From NCBI GenBank assembly GCA_930633525.1, contig CAKNFP010000004.1:1-64000 (forward strand): a stretch of 64,000 bases of DNA. The letters run 5' to 3'. The notes under the pieces were generated by a model that saw only the letters and a list, made by a program, of their open reading frames with translations, had not been told where the DNA came from and made no database searches. This document shows, in pieces, positions 51,656-61,241 of this stretch. This DNA comes from Hyphomicrobiales bacterium (GTDB lineage Bacteria > Pseudomonadota > Alphaproteobacteria > Rhizobiales > Beijerinckiaceae). Position 1 is the stretch's first letter. Each line of letters opens with the position of its first letter. Position numbers and translations under genes: made by a program.

Positions 51656-52831
51656 TTGAGACAAGTCGAGCATCAGCCATATCATCCCCGTGCTATTCAC
51701 GGCGAGGTGCTCGATTTCGCAGCCCGACTTGAGACCCATCATCCGCATTTTCTGCTGAAGCAGCTTTACGCAACCGATCTGGCCCGGCAGGCGTTCTTCT
51801 GTGTCGCGGCCGAGATCGACTTGGATCAGCCCAGCGGGTTCCTGCAGCAGATCCACCAGCATGCGCCGGCTGTGTTCGCAGAGAGCAGCCATCTCGACCC
51901 ATTGGCACAGATCGCTAGGGCGCTGATCCAGATGAAGCCGCGCAAGCTGTTGGAGGTCATATTTGGGTGCTGTCCGGACGGGCTTACTGGGCTTCTTGCC
52001 CGGGTGGGTCCAACGCCGTTTTACCGAAAGGATCTTTACCGAACCGCTTTCGAGCTTTGCGCGAAGCCCCAGAACCGCCAGCGATTGAAGGCGCTCGGTC
52101 AACTTCAAGGGCTCGTGCGTCCCGAGCAGATCCTGATGGCTTCCGAGCTTGATGATGTCTTGGTGCACCGTGCGGTGCTGGAGCGTGCGAAGCCGCTCGA
52201 GGTGACCGCGCTCAACGCGTTTGCACGAATGCTTCCGGCGCTCTGCAATGCCTCTGACAAGGATGTGCGCGACAGTCTCGATCAATTGCCATCGAATGTT
52301 CGAGGCGTAACGATTGGGCAATGGTGCCAGTCTTGGCTGAAGCAACAGGTCCGGCTGCCAGTGCCGGTTCCGATCCCTGACAACGACCCCGACTTGCAGG
52401 TTCGGATTGGGGCCGACCAAGAAAGTCTTGGGCGTCGATTCCGAAACTGCGCCGGAAGCCTCCTGTCGTTCGCTTTCACTGGGGAACGAGTCTTGGTCGA
52501 GTGGGTGAGGGAGGGCGAGGAGGCGGTCATCGACTTGGCTCTGGTTCGCACCGGCTCCGAATACCGCTGGCAATGCGAAAACCTGTCCAGACCGCGAAAC
52601 CGACGTGTCAGCGCAATGGTTGCCCGTGCGATCCGGGAGCGTTTCGACGAGCTCGGGATTCTTTATCGTTTCAACCCCATGCCGTCCGACGAGCAGCAAG
52701 GGATTGCCGCGCTGTTGGACCATTCCCTAAACGCGACGTTTGTCGATCAGCACGCGCTGGCCAATGCCGATGACGAACATGTGGAGCGGCTTCTCGACGC
52801 GTTGGAAGTGGAGCTGGAGGATACGTTCTGA
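51656..52831 (+). CDS. Protein with PcfJ-like region
   Basis: A 391-residue protein from a TTG with GGAGA 6 bases upstream. The N-terminal two thirds are helical. Near 255-320 the sequence LGRRFRNCAGSLLSFAFTGE, then VIDLALVRTGSEYRWQCENL, resembles the PcfJ-type domain (an NC-containing turn, then a beta hairpin, then a Gln/Asn-rich strand). It closes the run of coupled small genes. Family match is tentative and function is unknown. Confidence 0.5.
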   Translation: MRQVEHQPYHPRAIHGEVLDFAARLETHHPHFLLKQLYATDLARQAFFCVAAEIDLDQPSGFLQQIHQHAPAVFAESSHLDPLAQIARALIQMKPRKLLEVIFGCCPDGLTGLLARVGPTPFYRKDLYRTAFELCAKPQNRQRLKALGQLQGLVRPEQILMASELDDVLVHRAVLERAKPLEVTALNAFARMLPALCNASDKDVRDSLDQLPSNVRGVTIGQWCQSWLKQQVRLPVPVPIPDNDPDLQVRIGADQESLGRRFRNCAGSLLSFAFTGERVLVEWVREGEEAVIDLALVRTGSEYRWQCENLSRPRNRRVSAMVARAIRERFDELGILYRFNPMPSDEQQGIAALLDHSLNATFVDQHALANADDEHVERLLDALEVELEDTF

Positions 52832-52865
52832 TAAGCGCTGTTCAGGTACACCCCGAACAGGCACT

Positions 52866-53590
52866 GGCCTGCCCACTGAAAAGTGGTCCTCCGTGCCTTG
52901 GAGGATGCCGCTATGGCGCAGAAGAAGCATAAGCTGAAGTGATCGTCGCGAAGCTGAGGCAGGTCGACGTGTAGTTGTCGCAGGGCCGGCGGATTGCCGA
53001 CGCGATCCGTATGATCGGGGTGACGGCCTTCACCTATTATCGTTGGCCTAAGGAGTTCGGCGGCCTGAAAAGCGATCAAGTGAAGCGATTGAAGGACCGC
53101 GAGAAGGAGAACGAGCGACGGCGCAAGGCCGTTTCTGACTTGGCGCTTGAGAAGCCGATCCCGGCCGAGGCTGCCCGGGGAAACTTTTGAACCCGCCCGG
53201 CGTCGTCGCTGTGTCGAGCATGTCGTGTTGAAGCTCCGCGTTCGGAGCAATTGGCGTGCCGGTACTGGGGCAGCATCGTTCGACGCAGCGAAAGCAGTCA
53301 ATGGGTCGAGCTGACGAAGCGGCGTTGACGGCAGAAGTTGTCGAGCTCGCCACCCAGTATGGGCGCCTCAGCTATCGGCGGATCACAGCGTTCCTGCATG
53401 CCGCCGGCTGGGCAGTGAACGTCAAGCGCGTCGAGCGGATCTGGGGGCGAGAATGGCTCAAAGCGCCTCGGCGGCAGCCGAAGAAGGGGCGCCTCTGGCT
53501 CAACGACGGTTCCTATGTGCGGCTGCGGCCAGAGCATCCCAACCATGTCTGGTCCTATGACTTTGTCGAGGACCGCACCCGAGCAACGCT
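52866..53590 (+). pseudogene. IS3-family transposase remnant
   Basis: OrfA begins MAQKKHK at 52914, shifts frame within 30 bases, has an in-frame TAG in VDV-stop-LSQG, and then runs ADAIRMIGVTAFTYYRW to AARGNF at 53190. OrfB (LGQHRSTQRKQS, QYGRLSYRRITAFLHAAGW, HPNHVWSYDFVEDRT) is cut at about 53585 before the later catalytic residues. The element is inactive. Confidence 0.75.
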
Positions 53591-53721
53591 CTTGAGATTT
53601 ATGGCGGGACGCCCGATCTGCCTCTGGCCCGGCTTTCTGGCAACGCCGGGCGTCGGCAAGAAGTACAGGTCCCGGCTAACACTCCGCTTGAATGCGGCGC
53701 TATCCACGGGCCTTCAAGTTC

Positions 53722-54630
53722 TCACCGCGTGACCGTGGTGCTCTCAATTTCGAGAAAACGCAGCAATCTGCTTTCGGCTTCGGAGAGCTGCCTTCCCCGT
53801 CGCCAGGCCATGCCCAGGTCGAGACTCGGAATGTTCTCCCGCAACGGGCGCAATTCGACCCGGTGACCATCAAGCGACCACGGCCGGTAGACGAGGTTCG
53901 CCAGAATCGTCACCGCGGCGCCTGTCGCCACCATCCCTCGTACAGCCTCCATCGACGTCGTCTTAAGAACGATGTTGGGCGTGAAGCCGTGCTCCCTGAG
54001 GTACCGTTGCGCTGAGATGTCGGCTTCGTCGCTGGTGAACTGCACGAAGTTTTCGGTATAGATGTCGGAAAGAGATATCTCCGAAATGGTGCTCAACCGG
54101 TGCTGGCTCGACATCCAGAGAAGTCGCTGGGACCGCAGCAGGACCCGGTACGAAATCGCGTCGTAGTCGTTGATGTTGGATATGATGATTAGGGCGAGGT
54201 CGACATGACTTGAGATGATCTCGTTCTCGAGTTCGGTGCGCGACATCTCATGAAGTTCGACGTTCACTTCTGGAAAGTGGCGCCGGAACCGTGCCAGGGT
54301 CGGCAGTATGAAATAGCCCAGACCCGTATAGGTGACGCCCAATCGGACGGTGCCGCTGATACGAGCATCGTCCTTCTTGATCGAGAGAATGGCGTCCGCG
54401 ACGCTCATCTGGACGTTCCTGGCCTGGCTCAGGAATTTCAGGCCTTCATGCGTGAGCGTGATCCCGCCGACGCGACGGCGGATCAGGGCGACGCCAAGAT
54501 CGGCCTCGAGTTCCTTGATGGCGGCGGTGATGGCGGGCTGGGAAATCCCGAGCTCGATCGCGGCGGCCGATATCTGCTGGGCATCGGCTGCGGCGATGAA
54601 GTATCGGATCTGCTTCAGTGATATCGACAT
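53722..54630 (-). CDS. LysR-family transcriptional regulator
   Basis: A 302-residue protein. The N-terminal winged helix (IRYFIAAADAQQISAAAIEL, then GISQPAITAAIKELEADLGV) is standard, and the remainder is a co-inducer domain. It is divergent from the FAD oxidoreductase across 139 bases and is probably its activator, responding to the pathway substrate. Confidence 0.88.
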   Translation of the reverse strand: MSISLKQIRYFIAAADAQQISAAAIELGISQPAITAAIKELEADLGVALIRRRVGGITLTHEGLKFLSQARNVQMSVADAILSIKKDDARISGTVRLGVTYTGLGYFILPTLARFRRHFPEVNVELHEMSRTELENEIISSHVDLALIIISNINDYDAISYRVLLRSQRLLWMSSQHRLSTISEISLSDIYTENFVQFTSDEADISAQRYLREHGFTPNIVLKTTSMEAVRGMVATGAAVTILANLVYRPWSLDGHRVELRPLRENIPSLDLGMAWRRGRQLSEAESRLLRFLEIESTTVTR

Positions 54631-54769
54631 AGAAATTTCAAATATCTACAATTCGAAATTCATATTTGTAATATATGAGTTAGCTGTCAAGTTTCCCCGG
54701 TCTGCATCTGCAGGCGCAACGAAGAATGAGTGCTCGGCCGTCGGCCGCGCGGGGAGGTCGGGAACTTCG
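54631..54769. promoter_or_regulatory. Divergent promoter region of the second catabolic cassette
   Basis: AT-rich at 54631-54690, with GAAATTTC and TTCGAA palindromes spaced about 15 bases apart. These are possible half sites of a LysR-type binding region. The promoters were not pinned down. Confidence 0.4.
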
Positions 54770-56230
54770 ATGGCCGGTGACAAGTCGATCAATACGGTTT
54801 CGCTGGGAATGGGGCTCGAGATCTTCGGGGAAGACGAAGGTCGCGAACGACGCGCCCGCCCGGCTTTGACCTACCGCGAAGCCGCACGGGAAATTCCGGT
54901 GTTCTCGGAGACCGACGTGCTCGTGGTGGGCGGCGGTCCGGCAGGAACGTCCGCGGCGGTGGCGGCAGCACGGCTCGGCGCCGATGTGACGCTTGTCGAG
55001 CGCTACAACCACCTCGGCGGACTGTCGACCGGCGGCCTCGTGCTCTGGATCGACCGCATGACCGACTGGAATGGCACACAGGTGATCGCGGGCTTCGCTC
55101 GCGAACTTTTCGACCGTCTTCCGAAGGATGCCGTGATGGGCCCGCCGCGCGCGGAATGGGGCTCGCGCGATGCCGCGACTGCCGACTACTGGTCATACCG
55201 GTCGGCCGCGTTCCAGAACATCGTCACTTGGTCGCCGACCATAGATCCGGAAGCGTTGAAGACGCTGTCGATGCGCCTGATGGTCGAGAACAAAATCCGG
55301 CTTGTTCTCCACGCCTGGGCGGTCCAGCCGATCGTCGAGGACGGCGTCGTCCGCGGCGCAATCTTCGAGAGCAAGGAAGGTCGTCACGCCATTCTGGCCA
55401 AGGTCGTGATCGACACCACCGGTGATGCGGACCTGCTGGCGCGGGCCGGTGTCGGCGCGGATTCCGATATCGATACCACGGACATTCATCACTGCATCAA
55501 CACCGCCTTCATGCTGGGCGGCGTCGACATGGAGCGCTGGACGGAGTTCCGACGGACGAATAAGGCAGGCTTCTCCGATTTCATGAAGCGCGGCCGTGAG
55601 AAACTCAAATATTTCGAGAAGCCATTCTTCTCCTGGCGGCCGGACATCGGCCTGTTCATGGGGCCGCGCCTGTCAGGCTACAGCGCGGTGAACGTCGAGG
55701 ATCTCACTGAAGTCGAGATCAAGTCGCGCCAGCTGGCTGTCGCTCATCTGGAGAGCTATCGCGCCGAGGCTCCGGGCTTTGAGAACGCCTACCTCCTCCT
55801 CGGCGCGCCGCAGGTCGGCGTGCGCCACAGCCGGCGCTTCGCCGCCGACCGCATGGTGACGCGGGCGCAATGGGACGAGGCCAAGGTCTGGGACGACGAG
55901 ATCGGCGTCTCGACCTCTTTGGCCCCGAAATGGGCCAATGTCTCGGTACCTTATGGCTCGCTCCTGCCAACGGGCCTCGATGGCGCGTTGGGGGCTGGAC
56001 GGCATGTCGCCTGCGATGCGAGCTCGCACACCTTCCTGCGCGAAATTCCGCAATGCTGGATGACGGGGCAGGCGGCAGGCGTCGCCGGCGCGCTAGCGGC
56101 CAACGCGGGCGTCGCTCCGCGCGAGCTTGATGTACGCCTGCTGCAGCGCGAACTGCTCAAGCAGGGCGCGTATCTCTCGGGCTCGGTCGTCGAGGCGGCT
56201 AACAACAAGGCGGAGACCGCCGCCGCGTAG
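54770..56230 (+). CDS. FAD-dependent oxidoreductase
   Basis: A 486-residue protein from ATG 54770. A Rossmann FAD motif VLVVGGGPAGTSAAVAAARL lies near 50-70, with VTLVERYNHLGG after it. It has VVIDTTGDADLLARAG in the middle and a C-terminal GRHVACDASSH block. This fits the FAD_oxidored group whose substrates vary. It is divergent from the LysR gene and upstream of a Liv-type importer, so a catabolic role is likely. The long upstream open frame is not used. Confidence 0.8.
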   Translation: MAGDKSINTVSLGMGLEIFGEDEGRERRARPALTYREAAREIPVFSETDVLVVGGGPAGTSAAVAAARLGADVTLVERYNHLGGLSTGGLVLWIDRMTDWNGTQVIAGFARELFDRLPKDAVMGPPRAEWGSRDAATADYWSYRSAAFQNIVTWSPTIDPEALKTLSMRLMVENKIRLVLHAWAVQPIVEDGVVRGAIFESKEGRHAILAKVVIDTTGDADLLARAGVGADSDIDTTDIHHCINTAFMLGGVDMERWTEFRRTNKAGFSDFMKRGREKLKYFEKPFFSWRPDIGLFMGPRLSGYSAVNVEDLTEVEIKSRQLAVAHLESYRAEAPGFENAYLLLGAPQVGVRHSRRFAADRMVTRAQWDEAKVWDDEIGVSTSLAPKWANVSVPYGSLLPTGLDGALGAGRHVACDASSHTFLREIPQCWMTGQAAGVAGALAANAGVAPRELDVRLLQRELLKQGAYLSGSVVEAANNKAETAAA

Positions 56231-56311
56231 AACGGCTTCCGGTGGCGCAGGGGCGGTCAACGCTCGGCGCCACCAAAAATAAAAAACAAAACAACACCCC
56301 TGGAGGATCCT

Positions 56312-57469
56312 ATGAAATTCTGGACGTCGTCGACGGCTGTACTACTCGCTGGCCTGCTGGCTTCAGCGCCCGTGGCTTCCGCTCACGCGCAAGAGAAGAA
56401 TCCACTCAGGATCGGCTTGCTCCTGAGCCTGAGTGGCCCTGCTGCGGCCTTCGGCATCCCGGAGCGCGACGCCGTCCAGGTTCTCGTTGAGGACATCAAC
56501 AAGAATGGCGGCGTCAACGGCCGCAAGATCGATCTGGCGGTCTATGATGACACCACCAATCCCACGGAGGCGGCACGCGGCGCGACGAAGTTGATCCGCC
56601 AGGATAAGGTGGTCGCGATCATCGGCGCGAGCACTGGCAGCGGCTCGCTGGCGGCCAGCCCGATCGCGGCCCGCGAAAAGGTGCCGATCCTCATGCCGAA
56701 CGCGACCATCTCGGTGACGGCGCGCGAAAACGCCCAGTTTCCCTACGCCTTCCGCTCCATGTCCAACGATCTGGTAACGACCAAGAAGCAGTTCGATTCG
56801 GCGATCGCGCAGGGCGCAAAGAAGGTCGCCATCTTCCATCAGGAGGATGCATACGGAAAAGACTCCTACGACTACGTGCAGAAGCTGGCCGAAGCCGCGA
56901 AGGTCGAGGTAGTTGGTGTCGCATCGGCACCTCTGAAATCGATCGAGATCGCCGCGCAGGCCACCAAGTTGCGCAACGCCAACCCCGATGTCGTGTTGAT
57001 GCACGTCACGGCACCAGCCCTTGGCGCCGCATTCGTCCGCGCCAGCCAGCAGGTCGGCCTCAGTGCTCCGATCTGGGGTGGAATGGGGCTGGGCCAGAAG
57101 GCCTTCGTCGACGGTACCGGCGCTGCCGGAAACGGCGTCAGGCTGGTGGTCGTCGGTAACTGGGACGATCCGTCTCCGCGTCAGGCCAAGCTCGGCGAAA
57201 TGCTCCGCGCGGCCGGAAAGTCGCCTGTGGGCTTTGCCGAACTGCTGACCTCGAATGGACTCATCGCTATCGTGGAAGCCGCGAAGCTGGTCGAGGGCGA
57301 GATCACCGGCCCGAAGCTGCGGGACCGGCTCGAGACGCTGTGCAAGGTCACCACGTATTCGGAAGGCGAGCTCTGCTATTCCAATGAAGACCATGACGGC
57401 TGGAGCTCAAACGCTCTGACAGTCGTCGAAATCCGCGACGGCGCCTTCAAGCGCCTCGAAGGTTACTGA
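56312..57469 (+). CDS. Liv-type ABC transporter substrate-binding protein (second cassette)
   Basis: A 385-residue periplasmic binding protein with a signal peptide ending ASAHAQ. GLLLSLSGPAAAFGIPERDA is the typical start, and VAIIGASTGSGSLAASPIA follows. GGAGG precedes the ATG. It begins the second five-gene transporter; the ligand is unknown. Confidence 0.87.
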   Translation: MKFWTSSTAVLLAGLLASAPVASAHAQEKNPLRIGLLLSLSGPAAAFGIPERDAVQVLVEDINKNGGVNGRKIDLAVYDDTTNPTEAARGATKLIRQDKVVAIIGASTGSGSLAASPIAAREKVPILMPNATISVTARENAQFPYAFRSMSNDLVTTKKQFDSAIAQGAKKVAIFHQEDAYGKDSYDYVQKLAEAAKVEVVGVASAPLKSIEIAAQATKLRNANPDVVLMHVTAPALGAAFVRASQQVGLSAPIWGGMGLGQKAFVDGTGAAGNGVRLVVVGNWDDPSPRQAKLGEMLRAAGKSPVGFAELLTSNGLIAIVEAAKLVEGEITGPKLRDRLETLCKVTTYSEGELCYSNEDHDGWSSNALTVVEIRDGAFKRLEGY

Positions 57470-57642
57470 GCCTGCCTGCTGTCGTCCCTCACGCCTGGAC
57501 GCCTTGCCCGGCGCTTTCCAGGTCTGCCGGACACGCAGGCCCATCGAGACGGAAATGCGCCGAAGGGCGCGCCATGGGAACTCCCTCCGCCCCCCGGCAG
57601 AAGATTGCCATAGCGCCCGTTCGCTTAAGGTGAAAACAACTG

Positions 57643-58509
57643 ATGCATGAGTTGCTCGAACTGACGATGCGAGGCGTCCTGCTCGGCGTTACCTATGGGC
57701 TGCTCGCGTTTCCGATCAGCCTGCTGTTCATCGCGACCGACACAGTCGACCTCGCTGTCGGAGGCTATGCGGTTCTCGCCGGCGCGATCGCGATGTTCGG
57801 CGGCGAAGCTTACGGGCCCGCAGTGGGCATTGCGCTCGGCCTGCTGGCGGCTATCGCCGCCTCCAGCATCGTGGGTTGCATCTCGCTGGCGCTGAGCCGC
57901 CGCCCGAAGAACGATCCGCTGGCGCTCGTATTGGCCAGTTTCGGCTTCGCGCTGTTCATCGATTCGTTTGTCTTGACCTCTTTTGGCAAGGACCCCTTCA
58001 TCCGGCAGCCGTTCGCCGAATTCTGGACGATCTTCGGCATGCGCATAAGTCCTCAGGCCGGAATCAACGTTGCGATCGGCTTGGTCCTGGTCCTGCTGCT
58101 CTACATCCTGCTTTACCGGACGGCCTGGGGAAGGGACATGCGCGCCAGCGCGACCAACGAGGTCGCGGCCAAGCTTGCCGGCATACCTGTGCGCAGGCTC
58201 CAGTTCGGCACCTTCATGTTGGCCGGAGCGCTGGCCGGGCTGGCAGGGATTCTCGTGCTTTATACGGCAGGGATGGACTTTGCCTCCGGCATGCACCTGA
58301 CGCTGGCGGGTTTCGGTGCGGCGATCGTCTTCGGTCTCAACGGGCCGCTCAGAGGACTGCTCGGTGGCCTGGCCATCGGTATCGTCGAAACCATCAGCGC
58401 GGGATACGCCTCCGGCGCTATCGCCACCCTAGTGCCACTCGCGTTCATCTTCGGCGTTCTGACCTTCAGCGCGAGCGGGCGCCAGGTAGCGACGGGGAGC
58501 CGAGCATGA
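57643..58509 (+). CDS. Liv-type ABC transporter permease LivH-like (second cassette)
   Basis: A 288-residue multi-span permease. MRASATNEVAAKLAGIPVRR and GFGAAIVFGLNGPLRGLLGG are family blocks. It is 173 bases after the binding-protein gene and overlaps the next permease by ATGA. The long minus-strand frame opposite is a shadow. Confidence 0.85.
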   Translation: MHELLELTMRGVLLGVTYGLLAFPISLLFIATDTVDLAVGGYAVLAGAIAMFGGEAYGPAVGIALGLLAAIAASSIVGCISLALSRRPKNDPLALVLASFGFALFIDSFVLTSFGKDPFIRQPFAEFWTIFGMRISPQAGINVAIGLVLVLLLYILLYRTAWGRDMRASATNEVAAKLAGIPVRRLQFGTFMLAGALAGLAGILVLYTAGMDFASGMHLTLAGFGAAIVFGLNGPLRGLLGGLAIGIVETISAGYASGAIATLVPLAFIFGVLTFSASGRQVATGSRA

Positions 58510-59504
58510 CCTTGCTTCAGCGACAGCGCCCGACGCTTCTTCTCGTCACGAGCGTTCTTCTCGTCACGCTTACGATCCACAATCGCGTCGTCTGGCTCGA
58601 TACCTCGGTGGTAATCGCGATCTACTCGCTACTCGCACTCTCCGTCGGCATCAGCTACGGCTATGGCGGTATTCTCTCGGTCGCCCAGGCCGCCTTCGCC
58701 TCGATTGGCGCCTATGCGACAGCCATCGTGACCGTGCGCTACGGTTTGCCGTCGCTGTTGGGGCTGGGGCTCGCGCTGATTCTCCCTGCCATGGTCGCGT
58801 ACCCGCTGGCGCGGCTGATGTCGCGGATGAGCCCGCTGGCCCTGGCTATCGCCACGCTGGTCTTCGGACAGGCGGTCGATATCGGCCTGCGCGAAGGTGG
58901 CGACTTCACGGGCGGATATATCGGCTTGTCCGGCGTTCCGCCCGTGCCCTTCGCCGAGAGCCCTCTCGCCTTCCATGCTCTGTCCTGGTTCGCCGTCGTG
59001 GTCGTATCGGTGCTTCTCTGTAATCTCACGGATTCAGGCTTCGGCCGTGCCGTCAGCACAGTGCGCGCCGACACGTTCCGGGCAGTCGCCGACGGTGTCG
59101 ACGTTGCGCGCGTGCGCAGCACCGTGTTGGCGTTGTCGGCCTCTGTCGCCGGGCTGGGAGGATGGCTCTACGCGCACCACATCAGCTATATCGGCCCGGA
59201 CTCGCTCGGGCCGTCGGTGTCGCTCTCGGTCATGCTGATGGCCGTCGTGGGCGGTGCCCGGTCGGTTCTCGGTCCGATCCTCGGCGCTGCACTCCTGACG
59301 CTCATCTTCAAATTCGTGCCGAGCCAGGAGGTTCAGGGCATGTTCTACGGCGGCGCGCTGATTGCCGTCCTCGTCCTCTCGCCAGGCGGCATGCTCGATC
59401 TCAATCGGACGCTGCGCGCGAACCTGCCGCGGCTTCTCTCGCGCCGCAACGCTGTCGCCGCAGCGCCCGCTGCCGAGTGTATGGCGGAAAGGAGCGCGCT
59501 ATGA
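58506..59504 (+). CDS. Liv-type ABC transporter permease LivM-like (second cassette)
   Basis: A 332-residue permease. The LivM block SYGYGGILSVAQAAFASIGA and late GARSVLGPILGAALL are clear. ATG 58506 overlaps the LivH-like stop. An upstream-extended frame of 542 residues exists but its first 210 residues are out-of-frame reading of livH. Confidence 0.86.
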   Translation: MTLLQRQRPTLLLVTSVLLVTLTIHNRVVWLDTSVVIAIYSLLALSVGISYGYGGILSVAQAAFASIGAYATAIVTVRYGLPSLLGLGLALILPAMVAYPLARLMSRMSPLALAIATLVFGQAVDIGLREGGDFTGGYIGLSGVPPVPFAESPLAFHALSWFAVVVVSVLLCNLTDSGFGRAVSTVRADTFRAVADGVDVARVRSTVLALSASVAGLGGWLYAHHISYIGPDSLGPSVSLSVMLMAVVGGARSVLGPILGAALLTLIFKFVPSQEVQGMFYGGALIAVLVLSPGGMLDLNRTLRANLPRLLSRRNAVAAAPAAECMAERSAL

Positions 59505-60262
59505 GCCTCGACGTCGACAATGTCGCCGTGCGCTTCGGCGGCGTCACGGCTCTGCAGGAGGCGACGCTGAGCCTCTCTCGCGGAGAGATCCTGGCGGTGA
59601 TCGGACCGAACGGATCAGGCAAGAGCACTCTATTCAACGCGATAACCGGCTTCGTCGAACTCGCCGAAGGCGATGTGAGCGTCGACGGCAAAAGCCTCAA
59701 AGGCATCGATGCGCACAAGCGCATCGCCGGGGGCATCTCCCGGACGTTCCAGACGCCGCGGATCGACCCGAGCGCGACAGTCGAGGATGCGACGCTCGCT
59801 GGCTTCCATCCACGTGCCGTGACGGGTGTCTGGAGCGCGCTGTTCCGCCCTCCTTTCATGCGGCGGAGCGAGCGCGAACTGCGCCAGCGTTGCCGGCAGT
59901 TGCTGGCCGACCTCAACCTGTCCTCGGTCGCCGAGCAGGCACTCAACGCGCTTCCGATGGGCCTGGTTCGCATGGTCGACATTGCGAGGGCCATGGCGGC
60001 CGAGCCCAATTTTCTGCTCCTGGACGAACCCGCTGCCGGCCTCTCGCGCGCCGAGCAAAAAATCTTCGTGGACCAAGTTCGTCGTCTGGCGCAGCAGGGC
60101 GTAGGCATCCTCCTGGTCGAGCACAATTTCCGTCTCGTGAAGACGTTGGCCGACCGTGTCGTCGTGCTGGATCGCGGCAAGGTCCTGCTGCGTGGGACCG
60201 CCGACGAAGTTAGTTCCCGTCCGGAATTCGTCCAAGCCTATCTCGGCACAAGAGCGTCTTAG
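59501..60262 (+). CDS. Liv-type ABC transporter ATPase LivG-like (second cassette)
   Basis: A 253-residue ATPase. Walker A GPNGSGKST is near 36-44 and Walker B FLLLDEPAAGLS. The signature region is unusual: LPMGLVRMVDIARAM instead of LSYGxQR. Such divergence is tolerated in some members but should be noted. The ATG overlaps the permease stop. Confidence 0.86.
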   Translation: MSLDVDNVAVRFGGVTALQEATLSLSRGEILAVIGPNGSGKSTLFNAITGFVELAEGDVSVDGKSLKGIDAHKRIAGGISRTFQTPRIDPSATVEDATLAGFHPRAVTGVWSALFRPPFMRRSERELRQRCRQLLADLNLSSVAEQALNALPMGLVRMVDIARAMAAEPNFLLLDEPAAGLSRAEQKIFVDQVRRLAQQGVGILLVEHNFRLVKTLADRVVVLDRGKVLLRGTADEVSSRPEFVQAYLGTRAS

Positions 60263-60263
60263 A

Positions 60264-61037
60264 ATGGCCAGCATGAGCATCCCCCACGCCAGGGACGGGA
60301 GCCCGCCAGTCCGCCGCGCCAATCGATCGGGCAAGGATATCCTCGTTTGCAAAGACATTTCGGCCCGCTACGGGCGCATCGAAGTCTGCCGTTCGATCGA
60401 TCTGCGCGTGGCGACCGGCGAAGCGGTCGCAATCCTCGGGCCAAACGGAGCCGGCAAGAGCAGCCTGCTCGGTTCGATCGCGGGGCTGGTCCAGGGCGAC
60501 GGTGTCGTCGAACTCGATGGCCGGGATCTCTCGAAACTGCCTGCCCATAGCCGAGCCCAGTGCGGCCTCGCGCTGGTTCCGGAGATCCGCGGCAATATTT
60601 GTTCGGCGCTGACGGTCGAGGAAAACCTCGCCCTCGGACTGCGGATGATCCGGTCGAACCGTAAGGCGGCGCTGGAACGCATCTTCGATATGTTCCCGAT
60701 CCTGCGCGAGCGCATGCAGGCCGCTGCCGGCATGCTCAGCGGCGGCGAACAGCAAATGTTGGCTGTGGGCATGGCGGTGGCGCGGCGACCGCGCGTTCTC
60801 CTACTCGACGAGCCGACTCAGGGACTCGCTCCCTCGGTCCACGAGCTGCTGCGCGACACGATCAGGCAACTGCGAGCAGACGGTCTGGCCATCATCGTCG
60901 CCGAGCAGAACGTTCCGTTTGCGGCGAGCGCGGTCGATCGTTTCGTGATGCTCTTCGACGGCCAGATCGCCGCGAGCGGTGAACCCGACGAGCTCCGCAA
61001 GCATGACGAGATCCTGTCGAGCTTCCTGGGCGCCTGA
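60264..61037 (+). CDS. Liv-type ABC transporter ATPase LivF-like (second cassette)
   Basis: A 257-residue ATPase starting 1 base after the LivG-like stop. Walker A is GPNGAGKSS, signature LSGGEQQML, Walker B LLLDEPTQGLAP. About 30 residues precede the usual N-terminus. Confidence 0.87.
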   Translation: MASMSIPHARDGSPPVRRANRSGKDILVCKDISARYGRIEVCRSIDLRVATGEAVAILGPNGAGKSSLLGSIAGLVQGDGVVELDGRDLSKLPAHSRAQCGLALVPEIRGNICSALTVEENLALGLRMIRSNRKAALERIFDMFPILRERMQAAAGMLSGGEQQMLAVGMAVARRPRVLLLDEPTQGLAPSVHELLRDTIRQLRADGLAIIVAEQNVPFAASAVDRFVMLFDGQIAASGEPDELRKHDEILSSFLGA

Positions 61038-61241
61038 CGACACTACGCATCGCCACCGCGTTTTGGCTTCTCGTCAAGGCACGGAAACGCTCGGGCTGAC
61101 TGTTCCACCCCACGTCCTTCACGCGAGCCGGAGCCCGCCTCGCCCGAGAATGCTCCAGCCGGCTCGCGCCACACACACCGACCACCCCCCTGTCCGCGAT
61201 CGAGATCGCTCTCGATTGCGCCGTTCGAGAGAGAAATTGCG

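Noticed and set aside
54332..54769. N-terminal extension of the FAD oxidoreductase
   Set aside because: It reads antisense to the LysR DNA-binding domain. The ATG at 54770 begins the recognisable protein.
57625..58296. 223-residue minus-strand frame opposite the LivH-like gene
   Set aside because: The composition (Gln/Arg/His-rich) is that of a shadow frame and the plus-strand permease is unambiguous.
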